A stretch of 64,000 nt of DNA, taken from positions 806,001 through 870,000 of the forward strand of contig OY730442.1 in NCBI GenBank assembly GCA_963422685.1. The letters run 5' to 3'. The stretch is from Spongiihabitans sp963422685 (GTDB taxonomy: Bacteria > Pseudomonadota > Gammaproteobacteria > Arenicellales > Poriferihabitantaceae). A program made the position numbers and the translations under genes. Positions 55,956 to 64,000 of this stretch are shown here, piece after piece (positions within the stretch are counted from its first letter, which is position 1; every line of letters begins with the position of its first letter). Under the pieces are notes generated by a model. It saw nothing but the letters and a program-made list of their open reading frames with translations. It was not told the origin of the DNA and did not search any database.

Positions 55956-57053
55956 TTACAATAATTCTGCTGCGAGTTGCTTGCCGATAAACTCATAGCG
56001 CCAGCCCTGGAGCAGCGGAATATCCGTTTTTCCAGCCACCAGTGATTCAATATCATTTCGATTCGCCAGAATTGACTGGCTCAGACTGGAATCCGCAGCA
56101 ACTCGTCTTAGTTTGCTCATAATCTCCCTGACCCGGATTTTCTGCTGATTATCCAGCGGCGCAGGCCTTTGCCAAATAGCACCTGCAAGATCAGCGCCCG
56201 AATCTGCATGCAGTATTTCCAGGATTGCATCACCGGACTTCCTGGCCACTGCGGGATTTACGCCGTCCAGTTTTGCCAGTGCGGCGAGATTTGCAGGCCG
56301 GCGTTTGCATATTTCTATCAACGCCCGGGTTGAAAGAACCCATTCCCTGGGTCGATCGCTGTGCTGTGCTCTGCGTTCTCTCCAAACCGCCAGCGCCCGG
56401 GCGCTGTGCTGAAATCTGCCCGGGATTCTCGCGCCGCCTTTCAGTCGCTTCCAGCCGTCTTCAGGCTTGATTTGATAATCTTTCAGAGTCAATATTCTTG
56501 CGCATTCTTCACGATGCCAGGCCTGACGCCCCAGACTGGCCAGCCGGTCATGTAAAAATTCCCGCAGACGGTGGAGATAATGCACATCGTCAACGGCGTA
56601 CTCAAGTTGTGCGGATGACAAGGGGCGTGCGGACCAATCCGTTCGGGTGTGTGATTTATCCAGCCTGACATGGCATACGGATTCAACCAGCCCGGCATAG
56701 CCTGTCTGGTCACCATAGCCGCATAACGCGGCGGCCACCTGGGTGTCGTACAGGTTGGCTGGCGACTGGTTGAGCCGCAAATCCAGCGCTTCCAAATCCT
56801 GTCGGCATGAATGAAATATTTTCTCGATAGCGTGATTGGACATCAGGTGCTGTAACGGCGTCAGGTCGTCCATGACCAGCGCATCCACACAAAACACATC
56901 CGACTCTGATTGCACCTGAATTAAACACAACAATGGATAATAGGTTTTTTCCCGAAGAAATTCGGTATCGATCCCAAGCCATGCTGAGCTGGACGCGACC
57001 TCGATACAGTGGAGCAGATGGTCGGGATTGGAGATCAGTTTTATTTTAGTCAT
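55956..57053 (-). CDS. rnd: Ribonuclease D
   Basis: A 3' exonuclease that trims tRNA precursors (family knowledge). 365 residues. DEDD motifs are visible (IDTEFLREKTYYPLLCLIQ, FHSCRQDLEAL, LSSAQLEYAVDDVHYLHRL). An HRDC domain follows at about 210-290. It is divergent from a small membrane-protein gene. Confidence 0.95.
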   Translation of the reverse strand: MTKIKLISNPDHLLHCIEVASSSAWLGIDTEFLREKTYYPLLCLIQVQSESDVFCVDALVMDDLTPLQHLMSNHAIEKIFHSCRQDLEALDLRLNQSPANLYDTQVAAALCGYGDQTGYAGLVESVCHVRLDKSHTRTDWSARPLSSAQLEYAVDDVHYLHRLREFLHDRLASLGRQAWHREECARILTLKDYQIKPEDGWKRLKGGARIPGRFQHSARALAVWRERRAQHSDRPREWVLSTRALIEICKRRPANLAALAKLDGVNPAVARKSGDAILEILHADSGADLAGAIWQRPAPLDNQQKIRVREIMSKLRRVAADSSLSQSILANRNDIESLVAGKTDIPLLQGWRYEFIGKQLAAELL

Positions 57054-57104
57054 ATAACCGATAGTATCATTCAGGCAGAAAATATTTTTACCACCCCGAC
57101 CTCC

Positions 57105-57647
57105 ATGCTTCCCACGGTTCGTACATTAATCAGAATTTGCCTGTTCAAGGCCAAACCCCAGGATCTGCCCGCATCAACTAATCTGCTGGTTTCAGCGGTT
57201 ATCGCCACACTAATTCTGTTTATTATGCGCAACAAACAGCTTGTCGATAATGCAGATACCGACGCAGGTATTATTGGCATATCTATTGTTCAGGTGCTGC
57301 TGTTGGGGCTGGGGCTGAAGATTTTACTTGCCTTGTTTTCCCGCTCCGAACGCTGGCTGCAATCCGCAACGGCCTTGTTCGGCTGCTCTGCGCTGTTCCT
57401 GGCCGCGGCCCTGCCCATTATCATGCTGTCCGCGGCAGGCGGCCTCGCCAGCGACAGCGGCATATTCGACTACAGACTAACCGGATTGGTTATTGTCGCA
57501 GCCAGCATCTGGCACTTCGTCATATTCGTCTTTATCTTTCGCGAGACCCTGGAAATAAGCGGCGTCCTGGCTTTTGTGATCGCATTTGTGCTCGAATTGT
57601 CCTTCGCCACCATACTGATCAGCCTGTTCGGGGAGCAATTGCTGTGA
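57105..57647 (+). CDS. Small integral membrane protein, unknown
   Basis: About 180 residues with four hydrophobic spans (about 28-45, 55-75, 88-110 and 130-180 in two parts). The chosen ATG (MLPTVRTLIRICLFKAKPQDLP) removes a poor N-terminal extension starting at 57009 that would overlap rnd. Its stop overlaps the mpl start by 4 bp, so they are coupled. No function assigned. Confidence 0.75.
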   Translation: MLPTVRTLIRICLFKAKPQDLPASTNLLVSAVIATLILFIMRNKQLVDNADTDAGIIGISIVQVLLLGLGLKILLALFSRSERWLQSATALFGCSALFLAAALPIIMLSAAGGLASDSGIFDYRLTGLVIVAASIWHFVIFVFIFRETLEISGVLAFVIAFVLELSFATILISLFGEQLL

Positions 57648-59020
57648 AAGTTTTCATCGCCGGGATTTGCGGTGCATTCATGGCCGGCATCGCCCAACTA
57701 GCCAGGGCCAGCGGTCACGACGTGGAAGGCTGCGACCACAACGTCTATCCCCCTATGTCCACTTTGCTGCGGTCAGAGGGGATCAGGGTGTTTCAAGGTT
57801 ATAACGCCGCATACCTTGGCAATGAATATGATCAAATAGTCATCGGCAACGCACTTTCCAGAGGCAATCCCCTGGTTGAAGCGGTATTGAACCAGAACAT
57901 TTTCTATCAATCCGGGCCGCAATGGCTGCATGATAATTTACTGCGCGACCGCAAAGTCATCGCGGTGGCCGGAACTCACGGCAAGACCACCGTGTCGGCA
58001 ATGATTGCCTGGATAATGCAGGCCTGCGGAAAATCTCCGGGATACCTGATCGGCGGCAAACCGGGAAACTTTGCCCGGTCGGCAGAACCCGGGCAAAGCG
58101 CGTGGTTCATCATTGAAGCCGATGAATACGATACGGCATTTTTTGACAAGCGTTCAAAATTTGTGCACTACCGCCCCGGCACGGTGATATTGAATAACCT
58201 TGAATTCGATCATGCCGACATTTTTACAGATCTGGAGCAAATCAAAACTCAATTTCATCATTTGCTAAGAATTGTGCCGGCCAATGGCGTCGTTGTGGTG
58301 AACATGGACGATGCAAATTGTCTGGCCGTTGTGGATAAAGGTTGCTGGAGTCACATTATTCCATTCTCGACTCAAGACCCGCACTGCCAATGGTTCGCCG
58401 CAACCGCATCCCGGGATTTTTCAAGATTTACAATCCGCCATCAGGATGGCCGGTGCGGCGTGGTGGATTGGCACTGCATAGGCCGGCACAATATGCAAAA
58501 TGCGCTGGCGGCCATTGCAGCCGCATCCAGCACCGGCATTGATATCGATCGGGCCTGTCATGCACTGGGGACATTTAAGCCCACAGACCGCCGTCTTCAG
58601 TTGCTGTACCACCACCACAATGTTTATTTGTACCAGGATTTTGCCCATCACCCAACAGCCATTGCCGTGACCATTGCGGCTATCAAGTCCAGATATCCAC
58701 AACAAAAAGTGATTGCGGTGGTTGAGCTTCGCTCTAACACCATGCGCCGGGGATGCCATGGCGATTTGCTGGGCCAATCCTTTAACCATGCGGATATAAC
58801 CATTATTTACCAACCTGAAAAATTAAACTGGCGCCCTGAAAATCTGGATTCCGAATCAAGCCTGCGGGTTTGCCGCAATAAGGATGAACTGATTGATGAA
58901 CTTGATTTGAGCAATATCGAAAATAGCGTTATTATTTGTATGAGCAACGGCAGCTTTGATGCCATACCCGAAACATTAAGGGAACACCTGGAAACAATAT
59001 TTGTCGAACCCGCGAAATAA
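57644..59020 (+). CDS. mpl: UDP-MurNAc:tripeptide ligase (murein recycling)
   Basis: Joins the recycled tripeptide L-Ala-gamma-D-Glu-meso-Dap to UDP-MurNAc (family knowledge). 458 residues of Mur-ligase type. An N-terminal Rossmann domain, P-loop GTHGKTTVSAMIAWIM, EADEYDTAFFDKRSKF and NNLEFDHADIF are all Mpl-like. GTG start overlapping the upstream stop (GTGA). Consistent with the nearby mltA. Confidence 0.95.
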   Translation: MKVFIAGICGAFMAGIAQLARASGHDVEGCDHNVYPPMSTLLRSEGIRVFQGYNAAYLGNEYDQIVIGNALSRGNPLVEAVLNQNIFYQSGPQWLHDNLLRDRKVIAVAGTHGKTTVSAMIAWIMQACGKSPGYLIGGKPGNFARSAEPGQSAWFIIEADEYDTAFFDKRSKFVHYRPGTVILNNLEFDHADIFTDLEQIKTQFHHLLRIVPANGVVVVNMDDANCLAVVDKGCWSHIIPFSTQDPHCQWFAATASRDFSRFTIRHQDGRCGVVDWHCIGRHNMQNALAAIAAASSTGIDIDRACHALGTFKPTDRRLQLLYHHHNVYLYQDFAHHPTAIAVTIAAIKSRYPQQKVIAVVELRSNTMRRGCHGDLLGQSFNHADITIIYQPEKLNWRPENLDSESSLRVCRNKDELIDELDLSNIENSVIICMSNGSFDAIPETLREHLETIFVEPAK

Positions 59021-59036
59021 ATTGGATACAAACGAC

Positions 59037-59702
59037 ATGAAAAACACTCTGATCAGGAACAAACGCGGCACACTTTCAGCGGTAATCGGGTTCTGGCTGG
59101 CATTTAACCTCGCCATGCTGCATGCCCAGGAAGAACAATTCATAGAAGGCGGGCACTATGAACTGCTGGAAGAAGTTCAACCGGTACAGACCGGGGACAA
59201 AATAGAAGTCGCCGAACTGTTCTGGTACCGATGCCCGCATTGTTTCCGGTTGGAACCTTATATTGTGGAATGGCTGAAAACCATCCCGGAAAATGCCGAG
59301 TACGTGGCTATCCCCGCCCTGCTCAACCCCGCATGGGAATTTCATGCCAGAGCCTATTACACCTTTGATGCGCTGGGCGTAGTAGAGGAATTGCATGGCA
59401 GGTTCTACACCGCACTGCACGAACACAGGAAGAATATCAATACACTGGAAGAGCTGGCGGATTGGGTCGCAGATAACGGCGCAGATGCGCAGTCGATCAT
59501 TGACACGTTCTACTCTTTCGCAGTGGAAAACAAACTCAACTTCTCCCGCGTCATGTCCCGAAAGTACGGCATTACCGGGGTGCCGGCCGTGATTGTAGAT
59601 GGTCGATACCGAACTTCGGCATCCCTCGCAGGCAGCCATGAAAAACTCTTCGAAGTCATTGATTTTCTGATCGAAAAGGCCGCACAGGCCAGAGCGGGTT
59701 GA
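59037..59702 (+). CDS. dsbA: DsbA-like thiol:disulfide interchange protein
   Basis: Oxidises cysteine pairs of exported proteins (family knowledge). 221 residues with a signal peptide (ending near LAMLHAQ). The CPHC active site is in FWYRCPHCFRLEPY, and the cis-Pro loop is GVPAVIVDG. The ATG at 59037 is chosen over an upstream TTG that overlaps mpl. It lies 16 bp past mpl. Confidence 0.92.
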   Translation: MKNTLIRNKRGTLSAVIGFWLAFNLAMLHAQEEQFIEGGHYELLEEVQPVQTGDKIEVAELFWYRCPHCFRLEPYIVEWLKTIPENAEYVAIPALLNPAWEFHARAYYTFDALGVVEELHGRFYTALHEHRKNINTLEELADWVADNGADAQSIIDTFYSFAVENKLNFSRVMSRKYGITGVPAVIVDGRYRTSASLAGSHEKLFEVIDFLIEKAAQARAG

Positions 59703-59789
59703 ACATAACCTGAACCAATCGCCGCAGACAGCAAACATGAACCACCCCGTCAACAACGCCTGAAAAGCGACCACCCAAAGAGCAGCAGC

Positions 59790-60170
59790 ATGGACAAAGA
59801 ACGTTTTGAATTAGGCCTGACGCAACGCAAAGCCACCCTCGGCGCCGAGTACGTGAAGAAAAATCTCGAAGCGGCGGATGATTTCACCCGCCCTTTTCAG
59901 GAGATGATGACCGAATGGTGCTGGGGATTTGGCTGGGGCGACGATTCAATTGATGCGAAGACGCGCTCAATGATGAATCTGACCCTGCTCGGTGCGCTGG
60001 GGAAAATGCACGAATGGGAAATCCATTGTCGCGGCGCAGTGACCAATGGCGTCACCAAAAAACAATTGCAGGCCATCATCCACGTCATCGCAATTTATTG
60101 CGGCGTACCACAGGCCCTGGAATGTTTTCGGACAGCGAAAAAAGTGATTGCAGAAACCGGGCTGGAATAA
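59790..60170 (+). CDS. Carboxymuconolactone decarboxylase-family protein (PcaC-like)
   Basis: 126 residues of the AhpD/CMD fold. It matches the PcaC pattern (SIDAKTRSMMNLTLLGALGK, HEWEIHCRGAVTNGVT, HVIAIYCGVPQALECF). No AhpD-type CxxC is visible, so decarboxylase-like rather than peroxidase-like. PcaC converts 4-carboxymuconolactone in protocatechuate breakdown (family knowledge), but no other pca gene is nearby. Confidence 0.85.
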   Translation: MDKERFELGLTQRKATLGAEYVKKNLEAADDFTRPFQEMMTEWCWGFGWGDDSIDAKTRSMMNLTLLGALGKMHEWEIHCRGAVTNGVTKKQLQAIIHVIAIYCGVPQALECFRTAKKVIAETGLE

Positions 60171-60284
60171 CCGGGAATTTTGATCGCGGGCCGCTGTTAA
60201 TCGGTCAGCCCTGAAAAATCCCGGGGCCGATTAGTCCAAGACCCGAACACGGCCGGCCACCGAGCCAAAAGAGCTGGAACCACT

Positions 60285-61366
60285 GGCGCTGTTATGCTCG
60301 ATAATAAATATAGGGAGTTATATCGAATAGTCATATTTTGTCTTGATACAGCAGGCATCCAAATCAAGAAGTTGAACGATGACCCGCAAGGCACACCGCA
60401 AGGGTTTGACACTGCGACAGGTCGCCGACATGTTCCCGGACGAAGATCCCGCAAAGGCGGGGCTCGCCGCTCTACGGTGGCCCGATGGCCCCTACTGCCC
60501 ACATTGTGGCAGCGTCAACGTTCAGTCGAAGATCAAGCACAAGTCTATGACGCCCCGCTGTCGGGATTGCCCGAACCAACGCATGTTCTCGGTCAAGACG
60601 GGAACGGTCATGCAAGGCTCGAACCTCAAATATCGCGTGTGGGCCGTCGGCACCGACCTCTTTACGACGAACATCAAGGGCATATCCTCCATGCGGCGGC
60701 CAGAAAGCCGCTTAGTTCATGCTGCATCGTCTGCGCAAGACATTCGAAGCCGAGGCCGGGCTTTTCGCCGGTCCCGTTGAAGGGGACGAAACCTATATGG
60801 GCGGGACGCGCAAGACCATGCCGAAGGCCAAACGCAAGGCGCTCACGGGGCGCGGGGCCGTCGGCTAGACGGCGATTATCGGCGCCAGGGGTCGCGCGAC
60901 CAAGGCCATCACGGCCCGCGTCATCAAGCAGACCGAGACGCCGACCCTTCAAGGCTTCGTCGCGCGGCAGGCCCGTAAGAACGCCACGGTCTACACCGAC
61001 AATGCCGCAGCCTGCCAGGGGATGTCATTCGAGCACGAAGCTGTCAATCATTCGGTCGGCGCATACGTTCGGGGTATGGCGCATACCAACGGGATCGAGT
61101 CCTTTTGGTCTACGCGCAAGCGAGGGCACAACGGCATCTATCACAAGATGTCGCCCAAGCACCTTGACCGCTACGTCACCGAATTCGCCGGGCGGCACAA
61201 TGTTCGCGATGCCGAGGAATTGCCTGAAAAGCAGGTTGAGCGGCGAAAGCTACATACACCGGCGCCTTGGCGAGATGATTGGACCATTGATGAGCATTCA
61301 CAGTGGAACTGGAGTCCATCACATTCCTTAGATCATGACGAACCGAGGAATTGGTCCGGGTGCTAG
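60285..61366 (+). mobile_element. Degenerate IS1595-family insertion sequence
   Basis: The IS1595 (ISXO2-like) transposase is recognisable but broken. The N-terminal part (60379 onward, zinc-ribbon CPHCGSVNVQ and CRDCPNQRMFSVKTGTVM) reads in one frame. After a small deletion near 60695 the rest reads in another (MLHRLRKTFEAEAG, VEGDETYMGG, HTNGIESFWSTRKRG, MSPKHLDRYV). Two in-frame TAG codons (60713-60715 and 60866-60868) interrupt the second part. The left boundary near 60285 is tentative, based on a terminal-repeat-like start; no matching right end was found. It cannot transpose on its own. Confidence 0.8.
60379..61366 (+). pseudogene. IS1595-family transposase, decayed
   Basis: A DDE-type transposase with the first Asp region in GPVEGDETYMGG, the middle Asp in VYTDNAAA and the ISXO2-like HTNGIESFWS. 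It needs one frame change and two amber read-throughs to be whole. Confidence 0.85.
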
Positions 61367-61569
61367 AAAAGAGAGCCCGGAAAATGAAGAAATTGGAAAA
61401 TCGGAAAAACATGCTCTATGGCTTTGATGCCTCCTAAAGCATGATGGATTGAGGAAGGAGAGACGCATGACCGACCGTAAAAAGCGTTCCGTCCCGCTAT
61501 CCTGCGAAATCGCCTTGCCGCCCCATTGAACACCAGTCCCGGAAGGCTAGGCACGAAAAGGGCCACGAC

Positions 61570-62097
61570 ATGCCCGGCGCAAGCCGTGAAACTGTGCGTC
61601 GAGCGTTCATGCGACCCATCACCGTGCGGCGCGAAAAGACAAAGGATAATCTCAACACGACCAGAACACCCAGGATCAGGGTTTCGATCAAGGGAATCTT
61701 CAATTTGATAGTGACCTGTGCGGAGTGCAAAATGGAGACTGCCTATTCGTTGGACTCCCGATTCGAGCCATCCGTTCATTGTTCCCACTGCAAGACATCA
61801 TGGGCCGTGAATATCAACGAACTCACAGAAGCCCAAATAATCAACGTAATCGAACCGGCTAATAGGGTTCGAGATCGAGATCAATGCGAATTAAACTCTA
61901 GGTGCGTCGAGATCAATCATATCGTCAAGCTCGAATCTTTACCCAAAATCATTTGCGTCGGCAGTTTCAATTACATGGTCCGCTTGATCCCCGCCTTGAC
62001 CCGCCCGGATTTGTCTGATGGCCACCTCCCAATCAAAAAATACACAGACATCCAGGCAGGTTTCAAAATTCCCTGCATCAAAACTATAAGCACGTAA
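61570..62097 (+). CDS. Small zinc-ribbon-like protein, unknown
   Basis: 175 residues with a CAEC...CSHC pair (about residues 50-74) that looks like a zinc ribbon, followed by an unrecognised C-terminal half. The real start may be later. Codon use and base composition are more AT-rich than the housekeeping genes. It sits between the decayed IS1595 and the MITE, so it may be foreign or itself a remnant. Low confidence that it is expressed. Confidence 0.4.
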   Translation: MPGASRETVRRAFMRPITVRREKTKDNLNTTRTPRIRVSIKGIFNLIVTCAECKMETAYSLDSRFEPSVHCSHCKTSWAVNINELTEAQIINVIEPANRVRDRDQCELNSRCVEINHIVKLESLPKIICVGSFNYMVRLIPALTRPDLSDGHLPIKKYTDIQAGFKIPCIKTIST

Positions 62098-62124
62098 AAA
62101 CCCTGGAATCCCTATTGGGGCTAG

Positions 62125-62327
62125 GTCGTGTTGACGAATATATCAAATTATTAATAATTGTATCCCACAACAGTTTTGAGTAGGGTCGTGATGAGTATAC
62201 GGGTCACCGATGTGATCTGGTCGCGGATTGAATCAATTTTGACAGACATTAAACCCGGCCAGCCCCCGTGCCTGTCCATGATGAAGGACAACCACGGGGG
62301 GATGTCCCTACAATTCGTCAACACGGC
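62125..62327 (+). mobile_element. Roughly 203-bp IS5-type MITE with CTAG flanks
   Basis: Terminal inverted repeats GTCGTGTTGACGAAT (62125-62139) and ATTCGTCAACACGGC (62313-62327) match at 14 of 15 positions. CTAG stands on both sides (62121-62124 and 62328-62331), as a target duplication would. IS5-family IS427-like elements often insert at such sites (family knowledge). An ATG at 62191 opens a 46-codon frame beginning MSIRVTDVIWSRIES, resembling the N-terminus of an IS5 transposase, and it runs into the right end. It is probably an internally deleted, non-autonomous copy. Confidence 0.72.
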
Positions 62328-62334
62328 CTAGTCA

Positions 62335-62535
62335 GTGGTGGTGTTTGTTGGCGGCCGTATCTTTAAAACCAAAATGCCTGAAAATGTTACCCATGGTCGT
62401 GTTTATATTCGATTCATAAAATCGAAAAAACAACCGGTATTATCCGAACTGGAAGTTAAAGAAACAGTAAATAAAATTAAAACAGGCAGATTAGCGGTGT
62501 CTTATAGAGAGCATGTCAAACAAATTTATAATTAA
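62335..62535 (+). CDS. Short hypothetical protein
   Basis: 66 residues in AT-rich DNA immediately right of the MITE, with a GTG start. Lys/Val-rich with no recognised domain. It may be the 3' remnant of a gene cut by the MITE insertion. Confidence 0.3.
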   Translation: MVVFVGGRIFKTKMPENVTHGRVYIRFIKSKKQPVLSELEVKETVNKIKTGRLAVSYREHVKQIYN

Positions 62536-62562
62536 AAAGAAGAAGAATAAGCGGTGAGTAGA

Positions 62563-62642
62563 GTGCGGTAGCCCAATGGTGGTACGGGGCCAATGGCGAT
62601 ATGGGGAAGTCAGCGTGGGACTCAATTCCACCCGTCGGCACA
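62563..62642 (+). other. tRNA-like segment, degenerate
   Basis: About 80 nt with a D-arm-like GCCCAATGGTGGTACGGGGC and a T-arm-like GTGGGACTCAATTCCAC. The acceptor stem pairs only partly (GTGC against GCAC) and the T loop departs from consensus. It is not called as a functional tRNA. Confidence 0.25.
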
Positions 62643-62658
62643 GTATATATAAAAAGAA

Positions 62659-62684
62659 CGCCCCCATCCGAATGGATGGGGGCG
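62659..62684 (-). terminator. Terminator of the subtilisin-like autotransporter gene
   Basis: A perfect 11-bp stem (CGCCCCCATCC / GGATGGGGGCG) with loop GAAT, followed on the minus strand by TTCTTTTTATATA, 14 bp past the stop codon. Confidence 0.9.
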
Positions 62685-62698
62685 CTTCGCTAGCCCGA

Positions 62699-64000
62699 TC
62701 AAAACTTGGTTGTAAACGCAACATGAACAGAGCTTTCTTCTGCGGTTGCAGAAGTTTTCCCTGCCCCTGCTGTGCGATAGCCAGGCAGACCGGCAGTTGC
62801 AGAAAGGACTTTATGTCCAGCTTTCAGAGAGAGAGTGGACTTTTCTGTTGCCTTGTGAGAAACAGAAACTCCAAACTCTGCCACGGCAGAAGAGAACTGG
62901 CTGTGCCCAAAGTCCTCCCCGTACGAAGCAGACAGGGCAACGAGCGATTGCTCCGTTTCCCACGCAGCCGCTTTCACGGCAGCTTGGACAAACTGAGCGC
63001 TGTTCGCTTCCCGATATGGAGAGTGCACTCCAAGCGGATTGTCTCCGCTCCCTCCGTAGAGAGAAAGTTGGAGCGGACCAACCTCATTGGTGTGTCCTAT
63101 TGCAACAGTACGCGTGTTTTCCAGGTATGAGAGAGAGAAACCCTCTCCCAGATTTGCACGCGCTCCCGCAAAGGATGATTCACCCGTTGTCGCTGATTTC
63201 ACCACGAGGGGTGTTACCAGCGAGGGATCTTCATACCCAGCAGACCCGAAGGACTGTCGCTGAACATTGGCAGGTGATGCATTGAATGCCGTCGCCTGCG
63301 CTAAGCTCACCGACTGTTGAACTGCATTGGAAAGCGTTGCCACTGCCCTGCCTTTGACTTGGCTGCAATCAACAGAGGGCTCGCCATTCCCAAACACTCT
63401 GTCCACACCAGAGTCCCCGAGATCTTTGGCGCAGGCACGCAGGGTCTGCATTGTTTTTTCCGCCGTCATTCCTTCTAACTGGCGGATATAGAATGCAATC
63501 GCCCCGAGACGCCCAGAAGCATCTGAGGTACCATCAGGGTACGTGGCTGTTGGGTACACCACAGTAAAACACCACCGTGCGGCATCTCCGCAGATGACGG
63601 ACTGACTTGAGTGCCATACTCGACCGCTCTTCTCATCACGCCTAGCGATAGCAGCGATGGCAACTTTTTCTGTGGGGAAGATTTCTTTCAGCATCAAGTC
63701 GTAGGTTTCCTTGTTCCCCACACCATACTGCCCGCTTGTCCAGAACTTGTGGTTTGGATTCCAAAAGTCCATGTCAACCCCTTTTGAATCAACGGTCAGG
63801 GTATTGCCTGCCGAGACCGAGAGAAAGATGTCATTCTCCCTGAGGATTTGTGCGCTCCTTGAGGTATACACTGGTACCAAAATAGGCATCACCATTACTT
63901 TGGTCTGATCTCTTGTCGCACGGTATTCTTCTTTCTCAAAGACGATCAAAAGTTGATCTCCTCCGAGAAACGGAAGCCACCGAATGTTTGCCTCTGGAAT
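62699..64000 (-). CDS. Subtilisin-like (S8) autotransporter, 3' part, runs off window
   Basis: The frame stays open to the window edge, so the N-terminus is missing. The first about 190 visible residues look like the end of an S8 protease domain: CGDAARWC recalls the conserved Cys pair of S8 autotransporters, and GTSDASGRLGAIAF stands at the catalytic GTSxA position with the Ser kept. DLGDSGVDRVFGNG recalls the family's domain end. The rest (about 300-435) is Ser/Gly/Ala-rich with alternating strands ending in Phe, like an outer-membrane beta-barrel. Typically such proteins are surface or secreted proteases. Its terminator is strong. Confidence 0.65.
   Translation of the reverse strand: MPEANIRWLPFLGGDQLLIVFEKEEYRATRDQTKVMVMPILVPVYTSRSAQILRENDIFLSVSAGNTLTVDSKGVDMDFWNPNHKFWTSGQYGVGNKETYDLMLKEIFPTEKVAIAAIARRDEKSGRVWHSSQSVICGDAARWCFTVVYPTATYPDGTSDASGRLGAIAFYIRQLEGMTAEKTMQTLRACAKDLGDSGVDRVFGNGEPSVDCSQVKGRAVATLSNAVQQSVSLAQATAFNASPANVQRQSFGSAGYEDPSLVTPLVVKSATTGESSFAGARANLGEGFSLSYLENTRTVAIGHTNEVGPLQLSLYGGSGDNPLGVHSPYREANSAQFVQAAVKAAAWETEQSLVALSASYGEDFGHSQFSSAVAEFGVSVSHKATEKSTLSLKAGHKVLSATAGLPGYRTAGAGKTSATAEESSVHVAFTTKF

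Noticed and set aside
50141..60868. In-frame TAG codons at 50141, 60713 and 60866, two at expected Trp positions, raised the idea of amber recoding (or pyrrolysine).
   Set aside because: TAG is used as a normal stop in intact genes here (for example xseA). The affected genes also carry other lesions (frameshift, deletion), and no pyl genes are present in the window. Decay is the simpler reading.
60294..61331. A long open frame (345 codons) across the IS1595 region.
   Set aside because: It is rich in Arg/Pro/Ser with no family resemblance and overlaps the recognisable transposase in another frame. It is a high-GC shadow.
61467..61529. A 20-codon frame with a strong GGAAGGAG ribosome site just after the IS1595 remnant.
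   Set aside because: Too short to support as a gene; it could be a leader or chance remnant.
1..64000. CRISPR arrays, rRNA genes and clear tRNA genes were looked for.
   Set aside because: No regularly spaced direct repeats and no convincing rRNA or tRNA sequence were found; only the degenerate tRNA-like segment at 62563-62642 stood out.

Overview
This window looks like a chromosomal segment of a gammaproteobacterium, probably marine and possibly living with an animal host. The basis is gene order and gene content. rpsP-rimM-trmD-rplS, the run ndk-rlmN-pilF/pilW-rodZ-hisS-yfgM-bamB-der, relA, rnd, mltA and mpl are typical of the class. The middle of the window is devoted to methylated and quaternary amines. 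No rRNA gene, confident tRNA gene or CRISPR array was seen. Host association is inference only.

Layout. (1) 0.4-20.3 kb is housekeeping: relA, xerD, a large exported TPR-like protein, the rpsP operon, divergent xseA with a catalytically dead LytM-like protein, then der, bamB, yfgM, hisS, rodZ, pilF/pilW, rlmN and ndk, an mtaB-type methylthiotransferase, and an IscA-type protein. (2) 20.6-52.2 kb is a catabolic and uptake island. It holds a dimethylglycine-dehydrogenase-like flavoprotein beside an MttB-superfamily methyltransferase, an orphan PhnD-like binding protein, and a 1043-residue kinase/M23/PLP-enzyme fusion. It also holds a GMC oxidoreductase, a DDAH-like hydrolase and a DddP-like (DMSP lyase family) M24 protein. 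A carnitine-type block follows (caiD-like hydratase, ADP-forming acyl-CoA synthetase, acyl-CoA dehydrogenase, SDR, carnitine dehydrogenase fused to a thioesterase). After that come a cytochrome P460, an aromatic amino acid decarboxylase, a frameshifted MBL hydrolase, and a GbcA/CntA-like Rieske oxygenase divergent from a glycine betaine/carnitine ABC transporter. (3) 48.4-60.2 kb is mixed: a serine hydrolase, a broken SRAP gene, a second GMC oxidoreductase, yqeY and rpsU without dnaG/rpoD, a nicotinamidase-like hydrolase, mltA, rnd, a membrane protein, mpl, a DsbA-like protein and a PcaC-like protein. (4) 60.3-64 kb is mobile or foreign: a decayed IS1595-family element, a roughly 203-bp IS5-type MITE with CTAG flanks, small unknown ORFs, and the 3' part of a subtilisin-like autotransporter that runs off the window.

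A working model for the island is uptake of betaines and carnitine by the ABC transporter. Gamma-butyrobetaine, crotonobetaine or carnitine would be converted through the CoA-linked block to glycine betaine, followed by demethylation (Rieske oxygenase and/or MttB-like enzyme) to dimethylglycine and sarcosine (DMGDH-like). DDAH (dimethylarginine), the kinase/phospho-lyase fusion (phosphoethanolamine or phosphohydroxylysine chemistry), choline-dehydrogenase-like GMC enzymes and DddP would add further methylated or modified substrates. No transcriptional regulator is encoded in the island. Several broken genes (MBL, SRAP, IS1595) suggest ongoing gene loss.
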